From: Paraburkholderia flava
GTDB taxonomy: Bacteria > Pseudomonadota > Gammaproteobacteria > Burkholderiales > Burkholderiaceae
NCBI RefSeq assembly: GCF_004359985.1
Contig: NZ_SMRO01000001.1
Span: 2,270,193-2,334,192, forward strand
Length of the DNA stretch: 64,000 nt
Direction: 5' to 3'
Position 1 is the stretch's first letter; each line of letters opens with the position of its first letter. The notes under the pieces were generated by a model. That model worked only from the letters and a program-made list of their open reading frames with translations. It had not been told where the DNA came from and ran no database searches. A program made the translations under genes and the position numbers. Positions 25,263 to 33,940 of the stretch are shown piece by piece.

Positions 25263-26876
25263 ATGTCGTCGTATGGAACCCCACCCATGACTGAACATAC
25301 GAAGGTCGATTTCGGTGCAGATCGCGTCGACGGTGCTACCGCCACGACGCCGGGACCCACCGTGCTCGAAAAAGCCGCGCCGCGCAGCGAGCGGATGGCG
25401 ACCAACAAGATCGAATGCAACGCGTGTCCTGTGTTGTGCCAGATCTCGGAAGGACGGACCGGCGCGTGCGATCGCTATGCGAACGCGGATGGCCGGTTGA
25501 TCCGCGTTGACCCGGTGTGCTTCGTGTCGCGCGGGGCGGTCGCGGATGAAGCGGCTGCGATCGAATTCGATGCGTCCAGCGCGACATCCCCTGCGGCCGC
25601 CGATGCATCACTCTTCGTCACCGGCGTCGGCGCATCGTCGACTTATCCCGACTACAAGCCCGCGCCGTTCATCGTGTCGTCGCGGCAGGACAACGTCGAC
25701 ATGGTGACGGTCGTCACCGAGGGCATCTTCAGCTACTGCAGCTTCAAGGTGAAGATCGACACCGACCGCTTTCTTGGCCCGGAACAATCGAACGTGCGCT
25801 GTCATGGCGAAATCGTCGGGCACGTCAGCACGGCCGAATATGGCTCGCAGATGCTGAGCCTCGGTGGTGTTCATCATCTGACCGGCGGCAGCAAGAAAGA
25901 AGGGCGCGTTACGTGCGACATGATGGAAGCGCTCGGCAACAAGAAAGCAGTCGAGCTGACGATCGACGGCGGCGCGAGTCTGGTGATCCGCGCGGGCGCG
26001 GCGCCGGTGGTCGACGGTGTCGAGGAACGACGCATGCGCGTCGGCTGCGGGTCGGCGACGATCGGCATCTTCGCGAAGCAATGGTTCGGTCATGTCGACG
26101 AAGTGGTTGTCGTCGACGATCACATCACCGGTGTGCTGACCGAACATCAGGCCGGACGTTGCCTCGGCATGACGCGCTCGGGCCTGAAAATTCGCGGCCG
26201 AAAATCGACGCCGGGCCGCTATTTTCAGGTCGCGAATCCGGGCATCGGCTGGGGCGGTACCGACATTCAGGATCCGCTGGCGATTGTCGAAGGTTTCGAT
26301 CCGGAGGTCGCGCGGCCCGGCATGCGCGTGCTGATGGTGTCGACGACCGGCGAACACGCGCAGTGGTATGAACTCGACGCGAACCTCGTGCCTCAACCGG
26401 CCGAGATGCCCGACGCGGTGCGCAGCACGGTCGAGCGGATCGGCGAGAACTGCGAGCCGTCGCTGGCGACGGTGCTGTTCATCGGCGGCGCGGGCGGCAG
26501 TCTGCGCGCGGGCGCGACCGAGAATCCGGTGCGTCTCACGCGCGCGATCAAGGACCGGCTCGTCAACGTGACGTGCGGTGGTGCGCCCGCGTATGTGTGG
26601 CCGGGTGGCGGCATCACCGTGATGGTCGATGTCGCGCGGATGCCGGACCATTCGTTCGGCACGGTGCCGACTCCGGCGATCGTCGCGCCGATCGAATTCT
26701 CGATGACGCTCGATGCGTATCGCGATCTCGGCGGTCATATGGAAGCGGTGCAGCCGATCGAAACGGTGCTCGCGCGTGGGCCGGAACATGTCGAAGGTGC
26801 GCCGCTTGCGCGTCGTACGATTGCGCGGCATCCGGACAATCCGTGGCCGCTTGGCATTTCGCCGATGCTTGGGTGA
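25263..26876 (+). CDS. hnr: 6-hydroxynicotinate reductase (iron-sulfur flavoprotein)
   Basis: 537 residues from ATG at 25263 (a second ATG at 25287 is possible). The N-terminus has a cysteine cluster C52-x2-C55-x3-C59-x9-C69 (CNACPVLC, then GACDRYAN), fit for an Fe-S centre; further cysteines near CRC and FSYCSF may ligate others. Whole-protein character matches the family annotated as 6-hydroxynicotinate reductase, which in Eubacterium barkeri reduces 6-hydroxynicotinate to 1,4,5,6-tetrahydro-6-oxonicotinate with ferredoxin and carries covalent flavin. D20-RV-D-GAT26 near the N-terminus resembles the ApbE-type flavinylation consensus Dxx(S/T)GAT. Shares TGATG with the UPF0280 gene. Family call fairly firm from memory; reaction inferred from enamidase and nicotinate dehydrogenase in the same operon. 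Confidence 0.82.
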   Translation: MSSYGTPPMTEHTKVDFGADRVDGATATTPGPTVLEKAAPRSERMATNKIECNACPVLCQISEGRTGACDRYANADGRLIRVDPVCFVSRGAVADEAAAIEFDASSATSPAAADASLFVTGVGASSTYPDYKPAPFIVSSRQDNVDMVTVVTEGIFSYCSFKVKIDTDRFLGPEQSNVRCHGEIVGHVSTAEYGSQMLSLGGVHHLTGGSKKEGRVTCDMMEALGNKKAVELTIDGGASLVIRAGAAPVVDGVEERRMRVGCGSATIGIFAKQWFGHVDEVVVVDDHITGVLTEHQAGRCLGMTRSGLKIRGRKSTPGRYFQVANPGIGWGGTDIQDPLAIVEGFDPEVARPGMRVLMVSTTGEHAQWYELDANLVPQPAEMPDAVRSTVERIGENCEPSLATVLFIGGAGGSLRAGATENPVRLTRAIKDRLVNVTCGGAPAYVWPGGGITVMVDVARMPDHSFGTVPTPAIVAPIEFSMTLDAYRDLGGHMEAVQPIETVLARGPEHVEGAPLARRTIARHPDNPWPLGISPMLG

Positions 26877-27892
26877 TGACGATGAACGCGACCGTTGCCA
26901 CTGCTACGCCCGTCACGCTTGCCACCGTCGAAACGGCAGCAAGCGGTGCGACGCGTGCGCGTCTGGCTGACGGTCGCTGGCATTTGCAGCATGGTCCGAT
27001 TGATATCATCGTGGGCGCGGACGGAAATGCGGATGCGTTGCAAGCAGCACACGACGCATGCTGGCAACGCTTCGCTGACGTACTTGCGGAACTGGTCGGT
27101 GAATTGCCGCTGCTGCGCCGGCCTTTGTGTGCCGACGCAACGCTGGATGACAACCCATGCACCGGCCCGATCGCACGCCGCATGTGGTCCGCTTGCTATC
27201 CCCATCGCGCGCACTACATCACGCCGATGGCCGCAGTCGCGGGCAGCGTCGCCGACGAACTGATCGCGTCATTTGCGCGGCCAGGCGTCACGCGTGCATT
27301 CGTCAACAACGGCGGCGACATCGCGCTGCATCTGACCGACGGCGAGCATTACCGCATCGGCGTATTCGCCGATCTCGCCGCATTTGATGGCAGCATCACG
27401 AACACGCTCGACGCACACCTGACACTCGATGCATCGATGCCCATACGCGGCATCGCAACGAGCGGCTGGCGTGGCCGCAGCTTCAGCCTCGGTATCGCCG
27501 ACAGCGCGACCGTGCTCGCACACAGTGCGGCGGACGCGGACGCCGCTGCGACGATTGTCGCGAACGCAGTCGATCTCGATCACGCCGGCATCGTGCGACG
27601 TCCCGCATCGTCGCTGAAGGACGACAGCGATCTCGGCGAATTACCCGTTACTGTCGACGTGCCGCTGCTACCGCCGCCGCTCGTCGACTTCGCGCTTGAA
27701 CGTGGCGCGCGCGTCGCGCAGCGTCTGTGCGACGACGGCACGATCGCGGGCGCAGCACTCTTTCTGCAACGTCGAGCGCGTGCAACAGGCATCGCTGCGC
27801 GCGACCCATCTCTTACCGAGTCGGACAACACCCAACCGGCCCGCACCCCCGACCCAATGGAGGCGTCGTGTTCGAAATACGCCGCGTGCTGA
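26876..27892 (+). CDS. UPF0280/ApbE-superfamily protein, candidate flavin transferase
   Basis: 338 residues; ATG at 26876 overlaps the preceding stop, with another ATG two codons on. The core, roughly residues 30-300, fits UPF0280, a branch of the ApbE-like superfamily; the FVNNGGDIALHL segment parallels the conserved glycine/aspartate loop (GGD) of ApbE FMN transferases. The C-terminal 40 residues are a Pro/Thr-rich tail. No signal peptide or lipobox, so it is cytosolic, unlike classical ApbE. Translationally coupled to the reductase, whose characterised homologue has covalent flavin, so a role in flavinylating it is a specific hypothesis. Alternatively a catabolic enzyme of unknown reaction. 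Confidence 0.8.
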   Translation: MTMNATVATATPVTLATVETAASGATRARLADGRWHLQHGPIDIIVGADGNADALQAAHDACWQRFADVLAELVGELPLLRRPLCADATLDDNPCTGPIARRMWSACYPHRAHYITPMAAVAGSVADELIASFARPGVTRAFVNNGGDIALHLTDGEHYRIGVFADLAAFDGSITNTLDAHLTLDASMPIRGIATSGWRGRSFSLGIADSATVLAHSAADADAAATIVANAVDLDHAGIVRRPASSLKDDSDLGELPVTVDVPLLPPPLVDFALERGARVAQRLCDDGTIAGAALFLQRRARATGIAARDPSLTESDNTQPARTPDPMEASCSKYAAC

Positions 27893-28458
27893 CGCACGTC
27901 GAAGACATTTTTCACGAATTCGGGCCGCCGCCCGCGCATCCGCTGCGACGCGGCGCGCTCGCCGCGGTGATGACTAATCCGTTCGCGGGCCGGTACGAGC
28001 CGCAGATCGATCACGCGATGGAACTGCTGAAACCGATTGGCGTTGCGCTTGCGAATCGATTGCTCGAAGCGATGGCGGTTCCGCACGAGGCGATTGAGGG
28101 CTATGGCAAGGGAGCAATCGTGGGGTCGAGGGGCGAACTTGAACACGGTGCGCTGTGGCATGTACCGGGCGGTTACGCGATGCGAGAGCTACTGGAAAAA
28201 CACGGCGTGCCGACCAACGCAATCGTCCCGTCGACGAAAAAAGTCGGCGCGCCGTCCACCGCGCTCGACGTGCCGATGACGCATGTGAACGCGAGCTACG
28301 TGCGCAGCCATTTCGATGCGATAGAAGTCCGCGTACCCGGCGCACCCGCTGCCGACGAGGTGGTGTACATCCTGGCGATGAGCACCGGACAGCGCGTGCA
28401 TGCGCGCGTCGGCGGGCTGTCGAAGGATGCGATTACCGGCAAGGACGGCTTGCGCTGA
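27868..28458 (+). CDS. DUF1185 (amino-acid-synthesis-family) protein, first copy
   Basis: 196 residues from GTG at 27868, chosen because GGAGG lies five bases before it; this start overlaps the UPF0280 gene by 25 bp. Conserved blocks include MTNPFAGRYEP, GYGKGAIVG, GELEHGA, VPSTKKVG and YVRSHFDAIEVRVPGAP. DUF1185 proteins have a known alpha/beta fold but no established reaction. A closely related paralogue follows at 28520. Its position between the reductase and the transporter suggests a step on the pathway from hydroxynicotinate or a chaperone-like role. Confidence 0.8.
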   Translation: MFEIRRVLTHVEDIFHEFGPPPAHPLRRGALAAVMTNPFAGRYEPQIDHAMELLKPIGVALANRLLEAMAVPHEAIEGYGKGAIVGSRGELEHGALWHVPGGYAMRELLEKHGVPTNAIVPSTKKVGAPSTALDVPMTHVNASYVRSHFDAIEVRVPGAPAADEVVYILAMSTGQRVHARVGGLSKDAITGKDGLR

Positions 28459-28519
28459 ACGCACCGGCAATGCACACGCAAACGCAGAACAGAAACACCG
28501 AAAGAACCCGGAGAACAAC

Positions 28520-29104
28520 ATGGCAATCAAGCTTCGCAAGCTGATCGTGCAGGTCGACGAGACGTGCATCGAGATGGGACAGACGATCGATCCGCCGGTG
28601 CGCCGCGCGGTCGCAATCGCGGTGATCGACAATCCTTATGCAGGCAGCTATGCGCCTAAACTCGACGCGCTGATCGAAGCCGGCGAAGAACTCGGCGGAC
28701 TGCTCGGCCAGCGCTGCGTCGAAGCGCTCGGCATCGCACCCGGCGACGCGCAGAGCTACGGCAAGGCTGCGATCGTCGGCGAGGCGGGTGAGCTTGAACA
28801 CGCGGCGGCGATCCTGCATCCGAAGCTCGGCACGCCGCTGCGCGCCGCAGTGCAGAAAGGCGCGGCGCTCGTGCCGTCGGCGAAGAAGATGGGCACGCTC
28901 GGCACCGCGATCGATGTGCCGCTCGGCCACAAGGACGCCGCCTTCGTGCGCAGCCATTTCGATGCGATCGAAGCCCGTGTTTCCGACGCGCCGCGCGCGA
29001 ACGAGATCGTCGTCGCGGTCGCGGTGACGGCGGGCGGCCGTCCGCTGCCGCGCATCGGCGGGTTGCAGGTGAGCGAGATCAAGGGCGAAGACGGTTTGCG
29101 CTGA
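28520..29104 (+). CDS. DUF1185 (amino-acid-synthesis-family) protein, second copy
   Basis: 194 residues from ATG at 28520, with GGAGAACAAC upstream. Shares with the preceding gene the blocks NPYAGSY, SYGKAAIVG, GELEHAA, VPSAKKMG, DVPLGH and VRSHFDAIEARV. The tandem copies are clearly related but diverged, so they may form a heteromer or act on successive intermediates. Function unknown. Confidence 0.82.
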   Translation: MAIKLRKLIVQVDETCIEMGQTIDPPVRRAVAIAVIDNPYAGSYAPKLDALIEAGEELGGLLGQRCVEALGIAPGDAQSYGKAAIVGEAGELEHAAAILHPKLGTPLRAAVQKGAALVPSAKKMGTLGTAIDVPLGHKDAAFVRSHFDAIEARVSDAPRANEIVVAVAVTAGGRPLPRIGGLQVSEIKGEDGLR

Positions 29105-29204
29105 TTTATTTCGCTGGTAGTGTCGTGTGGAGCGCCGCGCTTCATGCGGCTCCGCGGTATCGATGGACCCGTACCGTACGACGTCCGGGCAAGCTGAGGA
29201 CCCG

Positions 29205-31157
29205 ATGCTTTCGAATCTGCTGGTACAACTCGTCAACGGACTCGCCGACGCGTCTGCGCTGTTTCTCGTCGCGGCGGGCCTGTCGCTGATCTTCGGCGTG
29301 ACGCGCATCGTCAACTTTGCGCATGGGTCGTTCTACATGATCGGCGTGTACGTCGCGTACACGCTGACGACCCGTTTCGGCGCGACGTTCGGCGGATTCT
29401 GGCTGTCGGTGGTGGGTGCGGCGCTCGCGGTCGCGGTGCTCGGCGCGCTCGTCGAATTCGTCGTGCTGCGGCGGATCTATCAGGCACCCGAGCTGTTCCA
29501 TCTGCTCGCCACGTTCGCACTCGTGCTGATCTTTCGCGATGCGACTTTGTGGCTGTGGGGTCCGGAGGATCTGTTCGGCCCGCGTGCGCCGCATCTGTCG
29601 GGCTCGGTTCAACTGCTCGGTCATGCGCTGCCTACTTACGACATCGCGTTGATCGTGATCGGCCCTGTTGTGTTGCTGCTGCTCTGGTACGCACTCACGC
29701 GCACGCGCTGGGGCACGCTGGTGCGTGCGGCGACGCAGGATCGCGAGATGCTTGGTGCGCTCGGTATCAATCAGGCGTGGCTCTTTACCGGCGTGTTCTT
29801 CGCAGGCGCGTTTCTCGCGGGGCTCGGCGGTGCGTTGCAGGTGCCGCGGATGTCCGCAAATCTGTCGCTCGATCTCGATACGATCGGTAATGCGTTTGTC
29901 GTCGTCGTCGTGGGTGGGATGGGCTCCATTCCCGGCGCGTTCGTCGCCGCGCTGCTGATCGCGGAGATCAAGGCGCTGTGCATCGGCATCGGACATGTAT
30001 CGATCTTTGGCCTCGACCTGTCGTTGAGCCGCTTCACGCTGGTGGCTGAATTCGTCGTGATGGCGGTGGTGCTGGTCGTGCGGCCGTGGGGTTTGCTCGG
30101 TCGTGCGAGCGCAGCGGTGCGCGCGATGGCTGCGCCCGAGGCGCCGTTGCGTCCCGCAGGAAAACGGCTGCGCTGGCTCGCGGTACTCGTCCTTGCGGTG
30201 CTCGCGCTCGCTCCGCTCGCGGCCAACGCGTTTCCGTACATGCCGGTGCTGCTCGTCGAAATCCTGATCGCGGTGCTGTTCGCGGCGAGCCTGCATTTCA
30301 TCATGGGCCCCGGCGGCATGCATTCGTTCGGGCATGCCGCGTATTTCGGGCTCGGTGCATACGGTGCCGCGCTATTCCTCAAGGTGCTCGCGCTGCCGAT
30401 GGAAGCGGCATTGCTGCTCGGTCCGTTGCTCGCGGCCGGTGGCGCGCTTGTGTTCGGCTGGTTCTGCGTGCGGCTGTCGGGCGTCTATCTTGCGATGCTG
30501 ACGCTCGCGTTCGCGCAGATCGTCTGGTCAGTCGTGTTTCAGTGGGACGACGTGACGGGCGGTAGCAACGGGCTGCTCGGACTGTGGCCGTCGAACTGGC
30601 TGTCGTCGCCGGTTGCGTACTACTACCTGACGCTCGTGTGCGCGGCGATCGGCGTGTGGCTGCTGCGTCGAATGCTGTTCTCGCCGCTCGGCTATGCGAT
30701 GCGCGCGTCGCGCGATTCGGTGCTGCGTGCGGAAGCGATCGGTATCGACGTGAAGCGCGTGCAATGGGCCGCGTTCGTCGTTGCTTCGCTGTTTTGCGGA
30801 CTCGCCGGTTCGCTGTACGCGTTCTCGAAAGGCACGATCTCGCCGGAAGTGATCAGCGTGAGCCGTTCGGTCGACGGTCTGGTGATGGTGCTGCTCGGCG
30901 GATTGCAGACGTTGACCGGGCCGGTGGTCGGTGCTGCCGTGTTCACGTGGCTGCAGGACACTGTCGCGCGTCAAACGGATTACTGGCAGGCGCTGCTCGG
31001 CGCCGCGATCCTGCTGCTTGTGATTGCGTTTCCGCAGGGGATTGTCGGGTTCGTGCGCGAGCGCTTTGGTGGCGACTCCGATGCCGATACGAAGAATGGC
31101 GATGCGCCCAATACAACTGCGCACGCACAACCCACCGCGATAAAGGAGGGCCTATGA
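29205..31157 (+). CDS. Branched-chain-amino-acid-type ABC permease, LivH-LivM fusion
   Basis: 650 residues from ATG at 29205, with TGAGGA upstream. Residues 1-300 are a LivH-type permease (GLSLIFGVTRIVNFAHGSFYM and a conserved GMGSIPGAFVAALL loop). After a short linker near residue 310 a LivM-type permease follows (FIMGPGGMHSFGHAAYFGLG, AIGIDVKRVQWAAFV). In most HAAT transporters these are two genes. The fused permease lies in the nicotinate operon with ATPases LivG/LivF and binding protein LivK, so it probably imports nicotinate or a related pyridine carboxylate. Confidence 0.88.
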   Translation: MLSNLLVQLVNGLADASALFLVAAGLSLIFGVTRIVNFAHGSFYMIGVYVAYTLTTRFGATFGGFWLSVVGAALAVAVLGALVEFVVLRRIYQAPELFHLLATFALVLIFRDATLWLWGPEDLFGPRAPHLSGSVQLLGHALPTYDIALIVIGPVVLLLLWYALTRTRWGTLVRAATQDREMLGALGINQAWLFTGVFFAGAFLAGLGGALQVPRMSANLSLDLDTIGNAFVVVVVGGMGSIPGAFVAALLIAEIKALCIGIGHVSIFGLDLSLSRFTLVAEFVVMAVVLVVRPWGLLGRASAAVRAMAAPEAPLRPAGKRLRWLAVLVLAVLALAPLAANAFPYMPVLLVEILIAVLFAASLHFIMGPGGMHSFGHAAYFGLGAYGAALFLKVLALPMEAALLLGPLLAAGGALVFGWFCVRLSGVYLAMLTLAFAQIVWSVVFQWDDVTGGSNGLLGLWPSNWLSSPVAYYYLTLVCAAIGVWLLRRMLFSPLGYAMRASRDSVLRAEAIGIDVKRVQWAAFVVASLFCGLAGSLYAFSKGTISPEVISVSRSVDGLVMVLLGGLQTLTGPVVGAAVFTWLQDTVARQTDYWQALLGAAILLLVIAFPQGIVGFVRERFGGDSDADTKNGDAPNTTAHAQPTAIKEGL

Positions 31158-31954
31158 GCCTGCTGCGCGTCGCGGGTTTATCGAAAGCGTTCGGCGGACT
31201 GACCGCTGTCGACGACGTGAGTTTTGATCTCGCCGCCGGTCAACTGCTGGCGTTGCTCGGGCCGAACGGCGCGGGCAAGTCGACGTGTTTCAACATGGTC
31301 AACGGACAGTTGCGTCCGTCGGCGGGATCGATCCAGCTCGACGGTCACGAACTGGTTGGCATGCGGCCGCGCGATATCTGGCGGCTCGGCGTCGGCCGTA
31401 CGTTCCAGATCGCTGCGACGTTCAATTCGATGACCGTGCTTGAAAACGTGCAGATGGCGCTGGTGTCGCGCGAACGCAAGCTGTTCGGTCTTTGGAAACC
31501 GGCCGCATCGTGGCACGCGGACGAAGCGCTCGAACTGCTCGAAAAGGTCGGCATGGCCGCGGACGCGCATCGTTCGTGCGGCGTGCTCGCGTACGGTGAC
31601 GTGAAGCGCGTCGAACTCGCGATCGCGCTCGCGAATCGTCCCAAATTGCTGCTGATGGACGAGCCGACCGCCGGCATGGCGCCGCAGGAACGCAACGCGT
31701 TGATGGCGCTGACCAAGCGGCTGGTTATCGAACGCAACATCGGTGTGCTGTTCACCGAGCACAGCATGGACGTCGTGTTCGCTTACGCAGACAAAATGAT
31801 TGTCCTCGCGCGCGGCAAGCTGATCGCCGAAGGCGACGCCGAATCGATCCGCAACGACACGCGCGTGCAGGAGGTCTACTTCGGCACGGGCAAGACGTTT
31901 CAGCCGCGTGCGCCGCTTGCATCGTCCGCGTCGGGATCGGGAGCGCTGCAATGA
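31154..31954 (+). CDS. livG: ABC transporter ATPase, LivG type
   Basis: 266 residues; ATG at 31154 overlaps the permease stop (ATGA), and AAAGGAGGG lies upstream. Walker A GPNGAGKST, Walker B LLLMDEPTAGM and the switch histidine in LFTEHSMDVVF are intact. The signature region reads LAYGDVKRVE rather than LSYGxQR, a mild variant. A C-terminal tail of about 25 Ala/Ser residues is extra. Confidence 0.88.
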   Translation: MSLLRVAGLSKAFGGLTAVDDVSFDLAAGQLLALLGPNGAGKSTCFNMVNGQLRPSAGSIQLDGHELVGMRPRDIWRLGVGRTFQIAATFNSMTVLENVQMALVSRERKLFGLWKPAASWHADEALELLEKVGMAADAHRSCGVLAYGDVKRVELAIALANRPKLLLMDEPTAGMAPQERNALMALTKRLVIERNIGVLFTEHSMDVVFAYADKMIVLARGKLIAEGDAESIRNDTRVQEVYFGTGKTFQPRAPLASSASGSGALQ

Positions 31955-32673
31955 CCACAACCAGCGAGCCGCTGCTGAAAGTCTCCGGCCTCAACGCGTT
32001 CTACGGCCGCGCGCACATCCTGTTCGATGTGAACCTCGAAGTCGGACGCGGCGAAGTCGTCGCGCTGATGGGCCGCAACGGCGCGGGTAAATCGACGACG
32101 ATGAAAGCGGTGATGGGTCTGCTGCCGCGTCGCGAAGGACACGTGACGTTTCGCGGCACCGACATCGGCACGCTGCCGCCGTATCGCATCTCGCGGATGG
32201 GCATGGGCTTCGTGCCCGAGGACCGGCGCGTGTTCAGCGATCTGACCGTGCTGGAAAATCTCGACACGGGTCGTCAGCCGCCGCGCGACGGTGCGCCGCA
32301 ATGGACGCCCGACAAACTGTTCCGCCTGTTTCCGAATCTCGGCGAAATGCCGAAGCGCCCCGGTGGCCAGATGAGCGGCGGCGAGCAGCAGATGCTCACC
32401 GTGTCGCGCACGCTGATGGGCAATCCGTACCTCGTGCTGCTCGACGAACCGTCGGAAGGCGTAGCGCCGGTGATCGTCGAGCAGATGGCGAACATGATTC
32501 TCGAACTGAAGCGCGAGGGGCTGTCGATCCTGTTGTCCGAACAGAACCTGCACTTCGCCGAGCTGGTCAGCGATCGCGCGTACGTGCTCGAAAAAGGGCA
32601 GATCCGCTTCGGCGGCACGATCGACGAACTCGCGCGGAACGAAACGGTCAGGCGCGCTTATCTGAGTGTCTGA
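31951..32673 (+). CDS. livF: ABC transporter ATPase, LivF type
   Basis: 240 residues; ATG overlaps the livG stop. Walker A GRNGAGKST, signature MSGGEQQML, Walker B LVLLDEPSEG, and SEQNLHFAE at the switch position in place of the usual histidine context, as is typical of LivF. Works with LivG to drive the fused permease. Confidence 0.9.
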   Translation: MTTTSEPLLKVSGLNAFYGRAHILFDVNLEVGRGEVVALMGRNGAGKSTTMKAVMGLLPRREGHVTFRGTDIGTLPPYRISRMGMGFVPEDRRVFSDLTVLENLDTGRQPPRDGAPQWTPDKLFRLFPNLGEMPKRPGGQMSGGEQQMLTVSRTLMGNPYLVLLDEPSEGVAPVIVEQMANMILELKREGLSILLSEQNLHFAELVSDRAYVLEKGQIRFGGTIDELARNETVRRAYLSV

Positions 32674-32720
32674 CGCCGTAACGTCGCGCTGTGCGCGAGC
32701 TGTTCAAAGGAGAGAGACAG

Positions 32721-33920
32721 ATGGCGGTAGAGACGTTGGCAGGCACATCGGGCAAGGTCGTCGTGAAGCACATCGGACTGCTGCTGTCCGGTGACATCGA
32801 CAATCCCGTGCTCGATGCGGACACGCTGGTGATCGACGACGGCACGATCGTCGCGGTCGGCAAGGAGAAGGACTGCGACACCGAAGGCGCGCGCACGACG
32901 ATCGATTGCAAGGGCACGGCGGTGGCGCCAGGGCTGATCGATTCGCACGTGCATCCGGTGTTCGGCGACTGGACGCCCCGGCAAAACCAGATGGGCTGGA
33001 TCGAATCGAATCTGAACGGCGGCGTGACGACGATGATCTCCGCCGGCGAAGTGCATCTGCCGGGTCGCCCGAAGGATATCGTCGGTCTGAAGGCGCTCGC
33101 GATCACCGCGCAGCGCTCGTTCGAAGGGATGCGCGGCGCGGGTGTCGGCGGCGGCGTGAAGGTGCTGGCCGGCGCGCCGGTGATCGAGAAGGGGATGGTC
33201 GAGGCCGACTTCAAGGAACTCGCCGACGCGGGCGTGAAGCTGCTCGGCGAAGTCGGACTCGGCAGCGTGAAGGCCGGCGAGGAAGCGGCGCAGATGGTCG
33301 CGTGGGCGCGCAAGTACGGCATCCAGAGCACGATCCACACGGGCGGTCCGTCGATTCCCGGCTCGGGGCTGATCGATCGCGACGTCGTGCTCGAAGCCGA
33401 CGCCGACGTGATCGGCCACGTCAACGGCGGGCACACGTCGCTGTCGTACCGGCACGTGTGCGATCTGTGCGAGCAATCCACCCGCGCGCTCGAAATCGTC
33501 CACAACGGTAACGAACGCATCGCGCTGCTCACCGCGCGTCACGCGATCGAACTGAAGTGTCCGCACCGGATCATCCTCGGCACCGACAGCCCGGCCGGTT
33601 CCGGCGTGCAACCGCTCGGCATCCTGCGGATGATCGCGCTGATCTCGAGCCTCGCCGACGTGCCCGCCGAAATCGCGTTCTGCTTCGCGACCGGCAACAC
33701 CGCGCGGCAACGCAATCTGCGTCAAGGACTGATCGAAGCCGGCCGTCCCGCCGACCTCGTGTTCATGGACCGCGCACAGCACACGGCGGCCGACACGCTG
33801 CTCGAAAGCGTGCAGCTCGGCGATATTCCGGGCGTGGGGATGGTGATGATCGACGGGTTGATCCGCTGCCGGCGCAGCCGCAACACGCCGCCCGCGACCG
33901 AAGTACCGGTCGTGCTGTAA
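32721..33920 (+). CDS. ena: Enamidase-type amidohydrolase
   Basis: 399 residues from ATG at 32721, with AAAGGAGAG upstream. Amidohydrolase barrel with metal-binding H76-x-H78 (IDSHVHP), histidines in TIHTGG and GHVNGGH, and the catalytic aspartate in ILGTDSPAG. The overall character matches enamidase of Eubacterium barkeri, an Fe-Zn enzyme that hydrolyses 1,4,5,6-tetrahydro-6-oxonicotinate to 2-formylglutarate and ammonia. Its gene lies between the transporter ATPases and nicotinate dehydrogenase genes. Another imidazolonepropionase-like activity is possible, but the operon argues for enamidase. Confidence 0.82.
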   Translation: MAVETLAGTSGKVVVKHIGLLLSGDIDNPVLDADTLVIDDGTIVAVGKEKDCDTEGARTTIDCKGTAVAPGLIDSHVHPVFGDWTPRQNQMGWIESNLNGGVTTMISAGEVHLPGRPKDIVGLKALAITAQRSFEGMRGAGVGGGVKVLAGAPVIEKGMVEADFKELADAGVKLLGEVGLGSVKAGEEAAQMVAWARKYGIQSTIHTGGPSIPGSGLIDRDVVLEADADVIGHVNGGHTSLSYRHVCDLCEQSTRALEIVHNGNERIALLTARHAIELKCPHRIILGTDSPAGSGVQPLGILRMIALISSLADVPAEIAFCFATGNTARQRNLRQGLIEAGRPADLVFMDRAQHTAADTLLESVQLGDIPGVGMVMIDGLIRCRRSRNTPPATEVPVVL

Positions 33921-33940
33921 CGTACCGCGCGTCTACGCCG

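Noticed and set aside
26876..27892. Calling the UPF0280 protein ApbE
   Set aside because: It lacks the lipobox and export signal of ApbE and the similarity is at superfamily level; the flavin-transferase role is kept as a hypothesis only.
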